From assembly GCA_026770025.1 (NCBI GenBank), contig JAMXDE010000020.1:186001-250000 (forward strand): DNA of 64,000 nt, in the 5' to 3' direction. Source of the stretch: Craspedostauros australis (Eukaryota > Bacillariophyta > Bacillariophyceae > Mastogloiales > Achnanthaceae). Below the pieces are notes generated by a model. It was not told the DNA's origin. It ran no database searches and saw only the letters and a list, made by a program, of their open reading frames with translations. Of this stretch, positions 44,725 to 54,300 are shown piece by piece. Both the position numbers and the translations under genes were made by a program. The stretch's first letter is position 1. Each line of letters starts with the position of its first letter.

Positions 44725-45778
44725 ACTGCATATTTCATTTAAAGTAGACACACGTTTCGTATTGAAGAGGTTGCTCTAACAATTAAACGTCTCTGCCACC
44801 GTGTCCGCGATTGATACGCCGCAGGGCCAAACGAATGTGACTTAGGAGTGTACTACTATTAGCCTGATCGATGAAGTTGCATCTCGACCACCAGTGTTGT
44901 GTGATGGTAACAGGCAAAACTTCATGGAACACACAACCAGTACATGTAAGTGGATTGTTTGCGCGTGTTGGCATCAAATTTGGGGCGTAACAACAATTGC
45001 CTGGAGGCGCGATCAACGGAGGAAACAACATGTGCCGAGAAGGCACGAACATTGTTGGACTGTTGCGTTGACTGTGTCTCTGTTGTGCTTTTGTGTAATG
45101 GAAGCGATGGAGCGCGAAGGAAGATCGGCCACGCAGACTCCGTCAATGGGAGGACGGCAACAACAGAAACCCGGACGAATCGCTGTGCGATCGCGCAGAG
45201 TGAAAAGGCCAAGGTCGATGAACGGGAGCACAGACGAAACAGCTGCAGGAATCAAGACGAAAAACCACAGCGCACCAGCGCCCGTCTTGTGCTTCCGCGC
45301 AGTCCAGCACACCAAGGCACGTCTTGTGCCTCCGCGCAGGCGACAACGAGGCGAAGTCCAACAGCGACAACAACTGTACTGTGGAGGAGTGGTGGTGTGT
45401 TGTTTTATCACCAAACAACAATGGTGATGTGTCAGTGTTAGTACAGACCGGAGAGGCCAAAGGCAGCAGATGCCGCAGACGACCATTCCAACGCCAATGG
45501 CGGAGAGACAAGGAACGACGCAGGAAGAAGCGCACCCTGTGATGTCATGGGCAAAACACAAAAAATTGTGAGCGAGACAATCACCGAAGCGTCGGCACAT
45601 CAGCGACGATCGCATCGCAAAACTTGGCGTGTCCGAAAGCATCCGGAATTGCGATTTAAAATTTTTAGAAAAAAGGTGAAGGACACCGTTTTGTGACGAA
45701 AAAGCCCCTTTGTAATGCACCACTCAAGTGGATTACCGCGCCTCCCTGTTCATTGACATCGAGAGAGAACACAGAGAG
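44725..45778. other. Non-coding flank, probable transposon 3' region
   Basis: No protein family resemblance in any frame; the two longest frames (44894-45427 plus; 45013-45723 minus) overlap and look random. A near-exact 20-nt duplication (CGTCTTGTGCYTCCGCGCAG) occurs near 45288 and 45322. The AT block with CCGGAATTGC near 45643 is described with the element. Confidence 0.5.
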
Positions 45779-45782
45779 ACGC

Positions 45783-45850
45783 AAGACACAAGGACACAAG
45801 ACACAAGACACAAGGACACAAGACACAAGGACACAAGACACAAGGACACA
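45783..45850. repeat. Minisatellite of AAGACAC / AAGGACAC units
   Basis: Nine head-to-tail units of 7 or 8 nt (AAGACAC or AAGGACAC), directly visible. It lies just before the plastid membrane protein gene, within its probable promoter or leader. Confidence 0.95.
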
Positions 45851-46011
45851 CGAGCTCTCTGGACCACCCCATACTCTCCCTGACTTGATTCCATGACACG
45901 GATCAGCAAGTGTCGCCCTGTTCCCAAAGATACGCTCGTGGCCCTCCCCAAAGTCGTACTCGCGCAACACCTGTCATTCCCTCTGCGCAACTACGTGCAC
46001 GTATTCTACGA

Positions 46012-46563
46012 ATGAGACCAATGGGAGCCGCGAACGGCGGATCCTCTCTGCCAGCATCCCTGGTGCTGGTGTTGATGTCAACGATGATGATCGTTCACAA
46101 GAGCGCAGCCTTCATCGCATGTCCTGCCACCGCGGCATCGTCGGCGCTGTCGTCGTCAGCTCTCTTCGCGCGCATGCCCATGGGACCAGTCGCCAGGGCC
46201 AAGAAGATGGCGGATCCTGCCGACTACGAGCGCGTCGTGAAGCAGAAGATGCAGCAGGACAAGCTGACGCGGCAGCAGGCCGAAGACGAGTACAATCAAT
46301 TCCTCGAGAATCCGCCATTCTACTATGCGTTGGATCAAAGGAAGAAGCGCTATGCCGAGCTAGGCTACAAGGACATGTTCGAGGGCATGATCGGCGAGGC
46401 TGAGAAGGAAGGACGCGGCGACGAGGTCAAGGAGCGCATTCAAAAGTTCCGCACAACCAGCAAGGTCAAGGCGTACAGTGTCCTTGCGGTTGCGATTGGA
46501 TCCTTCTTCTACTTCCGCACAGTCTACCAGGCCGACCCAGAGAACTTCTTGCCGGGCATATGA
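46012..46563 (+). CDS. Small plastid-targeted membrane protein of unknown function
   Basis: 183 residues from ATG 46012; an upstream in-frame extension begins with a non-ATG codon and was rejected. The signal peptide is residues 1-32 or so (SLPASLVLVLMSTMMIVHKSAA), followed at once by FIACPATAASS, a Phe-led ASAFAP-type plastid transit motif. The mature part is highly charged and helical (DPADYERVVKQKMQQDKL; NPPFYYALDQRKKRYAELGY; GYKDMFEGMIGEAEKEGRG), then one membrane helix near the C-terminus (VLAVAIGSFFYFRTVYQ) and a short tail. This is probably an inner-envelope or thylakoid protein facing the stroma. I do not recognise the family. The compact domain and lack of low-complexity tracts suggest real conservation. 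Confidence 0.8.
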   Translation: MRPMGAANGGSSLPASLVLVLMSTMMIVHKSAAFIACPATAASSALSSSALFARMPMGPVARAKKMADPADYERVVKQKMQQDKLTRQQAEDEYNQFLENPPFYYALDQRKKRYAELGYKDMFEGMIGEAEKEGRGDEVKERIQKFRTTSKVKAYSVLAVAIGSFFYFRTVYQADPENFLPGI

Positions 46564-46974
46564 TGAACCCAACAGCCATCGTGAACGCACCCAGATGCCG
46601 ATGCGGATATGGATGGATATGGGATTCGCCTTAGCATCCGTCCTCTCATTCGCACGATGCTGCTGCTGTGAAGCCGTCCCCTCCTGCTTCTCCGCAGTCG
46701 GCGCGCTCATGGGTACATACTCGTGCTCACGCGATGCGGTTTTGCGCAGAGTTGCGCAATGATGTGACTGTACTCCAGAGGGGGAGAAACCACCTCACTC
46801 CAAGAGTGCGGTTGGCAAGGTACGAGCAGTTCCGACATATAACACCACACAGACTCTGCTTACTTGTAGCTCGTAGATGAGTCTATATCCCATGGCGAGA
46901 TTGATGGTTCCACCACCACGATGCATCGCCATCGTCTCCGAGAAAATGCCGGGGATATGTTCAATGCTAAACGC
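46564..46974. other. Convergent 3' flank
   Basis: 411 bp between two genes that end here. No gene was recognised. Confidence 0.55.
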
Positions 46975-48633
46975 TTATTTTGATGTTCCCAGCACCTTCT
47001 CAATGTCCTCCGTCATGTCAGCTTTGGCGCCTTCCTTCTTGTAATCCATTCCCAGCTTCTTCAATAGCTTCAGCGCATCCGCCGGTTTGCTGCTGTCCAA
47101 CGCCTTGCGCAGCAGCTTGGGTTTGAATTGCTGGATCTCCTGCCCAAATCCAACCCACAGCAAGTTCACCGTTCCCCACCGTTCGCGTGGGAACCACGAT
47201 TCCAGTTGCAGCCGCGTTTGTTCGGGAGTCTTGGAATCCACCCAGCCCAGGACATTGAACAGCCGGTGCATGTGCGTATCCACACCAATCCCCGTAACGC
47301 GATCCCACGCCACGTTCTCGACGATGTACGCCATCTTGGGACCGACGCCAGGAAGCTCCATCATGCCTTGCACCGTGGGCGGGATGTCGCCATTGTAGTC
47401 GTCCTTGAGGATCTCCACGACCTTCTTAATGTACTTGGTCTTGTTGTTATGGAATCCCACCCTGCGAATGAGCTCATTCAGTTTCTCCGGCGGCGTCTGT
47501 GAGATGTTGTCCACCGTCAGCCCGTGAGCCTGCAGTTTCCTCATGGCTTCACCAACAATCGCATCCTTCGTTTGACTGCTCAGCATCAACGCAATCAAAA
47601 CTTGGAAACGGTAAGTCTGTGGCGTGACTTCGTGTTTCTGAGGCAACGCTTCGCTTCCATCCGTATCGACAGGTGCAGTGCGGTCGCTGCGCAATTCTTC
47701 CACAATGGAGTACACCTCTTCCCAGCCGGGTGGTTCCTTGCGTGGCACGCCCGCGATCTTGCGTGGCTTTTTGGACGATGCTCTTTTCTTTGTCGTCTTG
47801 GCCTTCGTCTTCGCTTTCGTTGTGGCCGACTTCTTCTTTACACGTGCAGATGGAACCTCTTCAGGGTCAACATTATTAGCTGCGACTCGTTGCTCCTCAT
47901 TGTCCTTCTCTTCCTCAGGCTGGCCCTGCTGCTGATGACGATGCTGACGATGCTGACGATGATGGCCGCCATTTTCCATGGGAGATTGAACTTCTATTGG
48001 CTCCACCATTGGTTCCTGGAGAGATGGAACCGACTGAACTTGTGAGGGCAAAGCTGCGGATCCTCTGACTTTGCTTCTTCGCGATCTCGCCGTCTCGGTT
48101 GTCACTGATGATGGTTCGAAGGCCTCTTGCTTCGGATCCGTTTGCTCGGCCGATCTCTTTCGTTTTCTTGGAGGCGGTTTCGAGATTTCATCTTTGTCGA
48201 GTAGCATATCAGAATGAGCCGGCGACGGCGACGGCGACGACGATGACGCCGCTGCTGCCAAGGATAATCGCAAGCTTCGTCGTGTCACTCTTCCGTTCGT
48301 CTGGGCTGTGAGGTAATTCGTCGAAACGTCTGATGTCGTCCCTGCCATTGACAACGATGACAGCGATGCAATGCCATTCGGTGCTTGTGACAATGTGAAT
48401 GCCGCTCGTTGGCGTCGCGTCCGTGGCGCTGATGACATCACGTCGAACCGCAGTTGGTATTCGTTGGAGCGAGACGGAGTGAGCGAGCAACAGCGGGATC
48501 TTTGATCAGCGACAAATGGAGTCAACGCAAACGCAGCGCTCTTTGGAAGAATCGATGGTAAAGTTCGGAACGAACCGAGACAGAGCAGCAGACAAGATGT
48601 TGCCGCTGTGGAAGGACGTGTGTTGCGGATCAT
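46975..48633 (-). CDS. Endonuclease III-like DNA glycosylase, plastid-targeted, without iron-sulphur cluster cysteines
   Basis: Bifunctional DNA glycosylase/AP lyase of the Nth/NTH1 family, which removes oxidised pyrimidines in base excision repair. 552 residues from ATG 48633. The start was chosen because it begins a signal peptide ending SILPKSAA|FALTPF, an ASAFAP-type plastid motif. The catalytic core covers about 330-510: FQVLIALMLSSQTKDAIV, the helix-hairpin-helix LPGVGPKMA with catalytic Lys at about 433, and GVDTHMHRLFNVLGW with catalytic Asp at about 452. Between presequence and core lies a 200-residue Ser/Lys-rich linker with KKKSATTKAKTKAKTTKK, able to bind DNA. After VGFGQEIQQFKPK the four-Cys cluster motif expected in Nth is absent; there is no Cys at all in that part. 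Loss of the cluster is known in some fungal relatives such as yeast Ntg1. Confidence 0.92.
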   Translation of the reverse strand: MIRNTRPSTAATSCLLLCLGSFRTLPSILPKSAAFALTPFVADQRSRCCSLTPSRSNEYQLRFDVMSSAPRTRRQRAAFTLSQAPNGIASLSSLSMAGTTSDVSTNYLTAQTNGRVTRRSLRLSLAAAASSSSPSPSPAHSDMLLDKDEISKPPPRKRKRSAEQTDPKQEAFEPSSVTTETARSRRSKVRGSAALPSQVQSVPSLQEPMVEPIEVQSPMENGGHHRQHRQHRHQQQGQPEEEKDNEEQRVAANNVDPEEVPSARVKKKSATTKAKTKAKTTKKRASSKKPRKIAGVPRKEPPGWEEVYSIVEELRSDRTAPVDTDGSEALPQKHEVTPQTYRFQVLIALMLSSQTKDAIVGEAMRKLQAHGLTVDNISQTPPEKLNELIRRVGFHNNKTKYIKKVVEILKDDYNGDIPPTVQGMMELPGVGPKMAYIVENVAWDRVTGIGVDTHMHRLFNVLGWVDSKTPEQTRLQLESWFPRERWGTVNLLWVGFGQEIQQFKPKLLRKALDSSKPADALKLLKKLGMDYKKEGAKADMTEDIEKVLGTSK

Positions 48634-48978
48634 CGTGTTCGGAATGAGGATCGTCGCCTCCTTGCCTTGCGCGGAGTCGTTGCCTTGGTCATTGTCCCAA
48701 CGCCATCGCAGCCGACGCCGCTGCGTCACCGCACAACAAGACCGGATGGAGGCAGCAGTTTGAGGCGATTTGACTCTGCCGTGACGATCGACGTCACTGA
48801 TTCCCGTTTCATTCGTGACTCAGACTCGTGGCACCATGCGCTGTAGAATGATGGAATAGAATAGACTACCTCGTACTGCAAAGTCTGGCTTGGGTAGTTT
48901 CCCCCAAATACTGCGTTCGCTGTTTGTTGGATACTCAGTTCGACACTTTAGGAGAGCAACGTCTCTCTCCGGAATAAT
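48634..48978. other. Short intergenic region
   Basis: 345 bp, the promoter side of the endonuclease III gene and the 3' flank of the next minus-strand gene. Nothing else was recognised. Confidence 0.5.
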
Positions 48979-50063
48979 CTAGAGCATTGCGTTCTTATGA
49001 TAGTCGGAACCGTGGCCGAGAATGAGGTTGAGACCGAGTTGGATCTGGAGCATCGGACTTGTCGCTGAAACGAGTACATCCACTCCAACCTCACTTCCAT
49101 TGGAAATCAGGGTGCGCCCGCGCTTGCGTACGTGGTGCGAGCGCTCGCTTCTGTGCAACTTACTCCCTGTTCCAGACGCATCGTCAAGTGAGCGTGGCGT
49201 TCATCATCCGAAATGTTCAGGTACCGCGTCCACTTGCACACCACCTTGATCCATTTCGCGGTGATGGGAAATGGAAACGTCTCTTTCAACTTGGGCAACA
49301 CGTTGGTTTTGAATCGCCGTTGCACAATGGCAGCGTCCGTCTTCGGCACGCTTCGGAATCGCAGGAACGTCGAGTGGATGATATCAGGCATGGAGTGGAT
49401 GCGGAGACCCTCGCTATTGGCGGCAACTGTGTCCGCGAGGCACCGTCTGATTCGTTGCACACCTCCTGTAGTTTCCCTCCACAACAGAATGCCCGCCTTT
49501 CTGCCAATCTGCGCCGAGTCGATCTCGAATTGCAGCTCCTGAGTTGGCCAATCGTGATGTTGCGACGCCGCCAGTTGCAACATGGCGTTCCATTTGCTCT
49601 CTTGGTTTGCAATGGCATGGAGTTCGCCGTCGCCGTCATCAACTGCATCGAAATCTGCCGTCGATGCATCTCGTTTGACGAGCGGGTGCAATGTGGCGAC
49701 TGAAACGTGGAGGTTGGCGCCAGGATAAAGGTAAAACGGTGCGATTGCTTTGCGTTTACCATCGTCTCCGTCACCGGCATCATGATTTGTTTCATTCCCT
49801 GGAAAGGTGTCACTTTCGTTGGTAGTGCCCTCGCTGAGCGCATCGCATTCTGGTACGTCGATGTCATCAAAGCACGCGCGGATTTGTGGCAGGAGAGACT
49901 CGTGATAACGTCGTACCAAGTCGTCCGGCGGCGGCCACATGGTGTTGATGACGATGCCATGGTAGCTTGTTGCCTCGCAGGTATCATCGCTGACAAACGG
50001 GTCCGGAAGGAAGGCTGTGGTTGGTCCGTCTTGGCTCTTGGGGTCGAAGACCATGGAAGTCAT
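48979..50063 (-). CDS. 2H phosphoesterase-like protein (two exons)
   Basis: Exon 1 is 50063-49164 and exon 2 is 49044-48979. The 119-nt intron (GTAAGT donor) joins in phase 0 (RLEQG|IQLGLNLILGHGSDYHK), giving 321 residues. Two H-x-[ST] motifs spaced as in the 2H superfamily (LHVSVATLHP and DIIHSTFLRF) would form the active site of a cyclic phosphodiesterase or RNA-end-processing enzyme. WNAMLQLAASQHHDWP and LQFEIDSAQIGRKAGILLW would be core strands and helices. An Asp/Gly/Asn-rich insert at about 80-105 and a second at 135-150 interrupt the fold. Membership rests on these motifs, not on overall similarity. The exon 2 model is supported by phase and by avoiding the Ala/Ser-rich read-through tail. 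Confidence 0.65.
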
Positions 50064-51311
50064 GGCAACTCGTGCTCGTTGTCACAAACGAAGCGATGAG
50101 ATGATTCGAGTCGAAGACGTTGTGCACGCTCTACGGCCACTCTCCCCCTCTTTCCACTCGGACGTAGTCGTGGAGAAGGAAATGGATTGTCGTAGCAGCT
50201 TGGTTGCTCATCATTCCCCTCCTATTTACGATCGCAATGCCGGCAGCGCCAAGTTTCGGCAACGGGATCAGTCCCTTCACTCTGCAAGCGCCCGAGTATG
50301 CTGCATTGAAGAGCAGGGCCTGCCAACGCAATGATGCGCGGATGAATGATCTCGCACCTCGTGAACCGCGTTGCTGTTTGTTTGTGCGAGTAAGGCAATC
50401 ACACATAATGCGGGTATGGACATGTTCGTACTCATACCTGTTTGACTGCAGTCGAACCATCGCAAAAAAGGCGCGCTTTTCGTGAGCGGCTGGTCCCTCA
50501 TCTGTTCACGAACAAAAAGCTGTTCGGTGTGATGAATGGGTTGTTTCAAAATTTGAATTGGTGAGGTGTGACAGTGTTGCGTTTGGTCGAACGAATCGTG
50601 GGTTAGTTTCACGCCCATCCAAAAGTTTCGCGACTTCGCCATTTTTGGGTGGACCTGCGAGGACTGCCGCCGCTGTCGGCGTTGTTGGTTTGGCAGCGCA
50701 TCTCGTCCCACTTGCGACTACGGCTACGACAGCGACTAAGCAAACCAATTCTGCCGAGACAAAGTACTCCTTCTGCGATCAAAGAAGGAGCGTCCACTTC
50801 GATGGCTTGCGTCAGACACAACGAGAGGGGAGAAGGCACCGACTTCGGCGCCATCAACGCACAATCAATACATGGGAGCACACTGTAGACGTTGCAACCA
50901 AGCGAAGAAGCAATCGGAGGCGTTGGCGACAGGACGGACCTGCATCTGCCGCGAGGAAGCAAGAGAGGACTGCCGAGCGAGCACCGAGCTTCTCGGACCT
51001 CTGATTGCCTGACCACAACCTCCGAAAGATTGGTCGTCCTTGGCCGCAATTTCACCAGCGTGCTGAGGAAGCGTCGAGAGGACACTCAGAGGGCAGCGAT
51101 CGAGCCTCCGGGTACATCGAACGCAGCAGCGTGAAAGGACGGAGCTGGAGCAAACAGTGCTGCATCCAAGTTGAGTCCCCATTCCTACTCGTAGTTCTTC
51201 GTTCCTCCTGTCACCTCTGTTGTGGCTCGGAAGCACGGCAGTCTCTGGAACGCAGCAACAGAAACGACAAAAGCAACAGAAACGACAACACTCCGAGCGA
51301 CCATTCTCTTG
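50064..51311. promoter_or_regulatory. Divergent intergenic region, 1.25 kb
   Basis: Between the 2H gene and the potassium channel gene, which face away from each other. Several overlapping open frames on both strands have no family resemblance. It should hold two promoters and the long channel 5' UTR. No RNA gene was recognised. Confidence 0.5.
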
Positions 51312-54300
51312 ATGATGGCACAGAACGGAACCACCAAAAACGCCGACAAGGGAAGTAGCCACGGAAACGGCAGCGTTGGTGATGCATCTGGCGACTCGCT
51401 TCAGGAAGAACATGGCGACAGAACAGAGACGCAGAATCTGCCGCTGACATCATCGCGAGCTCCTGCTTCAGCATCAGCCATGATTGGAGGAGCTGGCACA
51501 GAACCGGAAGCAAGCGCGGGAGTTAATGTAGACGAGCACATGGAAGTGAAAGCGAAAGTGGAAGCCCAAGTCGAAGTGGAAACAGAGGCGAGAGCGGACA
51601 CCCAGTCCAAACGACCGAACACGAAGCAGGATACAAATGATGGGGAAAGCAGTCACATCTTCCTCAACAAGCCTTCCACGAGCGAGTTGGATTCGACACA
51701 GAGGCAGGCTAATTCGAATGCAAACAATCAGATCTTCTACTCCTCCGGAAGCTTCAGTGGTGCTGCTCAAAACGCACATCAGAATCAGCAGCATCAACAG
51801 CAGCATCAACAGCAGCATGCACATCCGCCGATTCCAGCAAGGAACCACAGCTACGCAAATGCGACCATTTCGCCTGGCAACACGAGCCTGAGCTCCTTTG
51901 AAAGTCAGCACATTAACGGGACGAAATTTTACTTTTCACCTGGAGGGGCCCCAAGGAGGCCAGGTTCCGACACGTACGGCGATGCCGATAGTGAGCATGC
52001 CCACAAAAACGACCAGTCCATCAACACTGGTCCTCTCAAGCCTACTTGGGACAGCCACCGTGCTGATGCTACTTCCCGCCACAGCAACGATAATGACAAT
52101 GCCCCCAACGTACCCAAACAGCATCAAGAACAGCATCCAAACCACCATGCAGATTATGGTTCCGAACACGTCATGCCGCCGTCTAGCTTACCCGATCTGA
52201 ATGATCTGCAAGGTTCACCATTCCCAGAACGACGACAGCCACCGTATCGGCCAACGATGCCACGCTCCGCGAAAAATTCGGAACACGACAACTACAAGTC
52301 AACAGCGTCGGCATCCAGTGCCTTCTCGGAAAGCCAGAAGAGGCAGTTACACACTTTTCTCACGGATTTGCGCGTTTCCAGCGAAGGGAAACTGAAGCAG
52401 GCTGAGTTTGACTCCACCTCTTCCTTCGCATCATCGTACCATCCACCAAATCAACAGGATCAGAATCGACCGCACGTCAACAGCATCTACAGATCGGCAC
52501 CGAAAGAATTGTCAACACTGGCAACTTCGTCCGCTGCAGATGGTGCAAGCACTGCGGTTGTTGCTGGTACAATCGGTGGTGGTCGTAGCAACGTAAACAA
52601 GGACATGAGCAAGGACGCGAAGGCGAGCGTTATTTCCAATGCACAGGATTCGCCAAGCCAATTGAGCCAGGTGATCCCCACACTGACCCAAAGTTCCTTG
52701 TTCCTGCTTGGCGACGACATCGTCGACATGACCTTGTCAGCATCCGCCGACGAGAGCGATCTTGGTGAAACCCAAATAATATCACTGTCTCGCGAAGATC
52801 AACGTGATGTCGGTGCCAACGTAGATGGGAGAAACAAAGTCGACGAAGGATGCGCACCGCCAAACCAAAAATCTCGTCCGTGTCCTGATGACGAAAAAAA
52901 GGCAGCTGGGTCGCGCAGGAGCCGTCGACGCAACGTGGACAACAACCGCCACCATCACAGACAACGCAGTGGTGATGCAGCCGCAGCCGCTCTCGTCAAT
53001 GGAGGCCAAGGATGGAAAGGAATGGAACAGGATCAGATCCCGCTGCCATCTACGTACGGCGACACTGATGACGACGACAGCAAATTGGGCCAAAACGTTC
53101 CGCTGACCCGCGCCAGGCACTCATTCAGTGCAGATTTTGGTCGTTCAAATCAAGCGTTTTCTCCCAGCAACGGGTCAGGACTGATCAGCCCCAGCCTTGG
53201 CACCATTCAGATCCCCAGTCACACTTCAGGTTCGGCCACATCTCCAAAACCCCACCCTTGGCGTGGACGACGTGACCCGAAACAACGCAGCGGTGGTCGG
53301 AAGGGGGCATCTTCCACGTCGAGATCAGCAAGGCGTCATGTTCGGCACAGGAGAGCCCTCTCAGCTTCGAGGACAGGTAGTTCATTCAGCGTAGCTTACA
53401 AATCGGTCGCTCCGGTTGTCGACATGCGAACAACGATCCATCCCACATCCTTCGAACGGTTGCAATCGCCAAGGGGAAATCTAACTCCACGGTCTACGAC
53501 CGATTTGCAAACGCAGGGAGGGAGGACCGGACTCGTTATTGACACCAGCAACTTGTATTCAGCCGATCACGCAGCAGATGGCAACCGCCCGGCATCCTCA
53601 AAATCTAGACCGATCTCGACGGCCTCGTCAGCAGTTTCGTCGTTGCCCAGTCCCATGGTTCAGCAGAGACAGTATTTCTTCCAACAGCACAACCACCATC
53701 AGCATCAGCATCAACTTCCATATGCAAGCCATGAGCAGCCACAATACCAACACAGCAACGAACGCATGCATGCAGAACCGCATCAGCACAATCATCACCT
53801 ACCAAACCATCTCTCGAATCCAAATCAATTGCAGCAGAATACTCAATCTCAGCAGCAAGCGCAGCGCTATCTCCATCAGCCCCCTCCACCTCCGCCGCCG
53901 CCGCCTGGACCGGTACCAGCGGCAACGCTTCGATCAGCAATCAGTCCGAGATCGTCGTTCATGGCGCAAGTTCAGAACCAATGGAGTGAAAGCGCGAAGG
54001 CGAGTATGCGCAAGCTGCCATCAGGACTTCCCACTTACAATGACAGCCCACGAAGCGCCTTTTCCGATGGCTCGGCCCCAGTCTTGGCCACTCCTGCCAA
54101 TCGATGGCAGCAGCCACAGCAGCAGAGACAGCAGCAGGCGTCACCATTCACTCCATCTTTCGGATCAACACACGCACAGGCGCAGGCGCAGCCAAATGTC
54201 TACAATCCCGCAGCCACGTCACCTTGGGGCAACAACAGCTTCGATTCCAGCGTCCTGGGCACAACATCATGGGCATCGCAGAATCAATATGGTGTCTCAA

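Larger units (their letters stand above)
42525..45660 (+). mobile_element. PIF/Harbinger DNA transposon (limits approximate)
   Basis: The interval contains an intact DDE transposase (43715-44724) flanked by AT-rich non-coding DNA. The word GCAATTCCGG at 42765-42774 reappears inverted as CCGGAATTGC at 45643-45652, each beside an AAATTTAA-like AT block, which I read as inverted subterminal sequence. I could not define terminal inverted repeats or the expected three-base target duplication, so both ends are estimates. The neighbouring unknown gene at 40329-42228 could lie inside or outside the element. Confidence 0.5.

Noticed and set aside
45013-45723. 236-codon Cys-rich minus-strand frame at the transposon flank
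   Set aside because: Overlaps plus-strand frames of similar length. Composition looks random and it crosses the probable element end.
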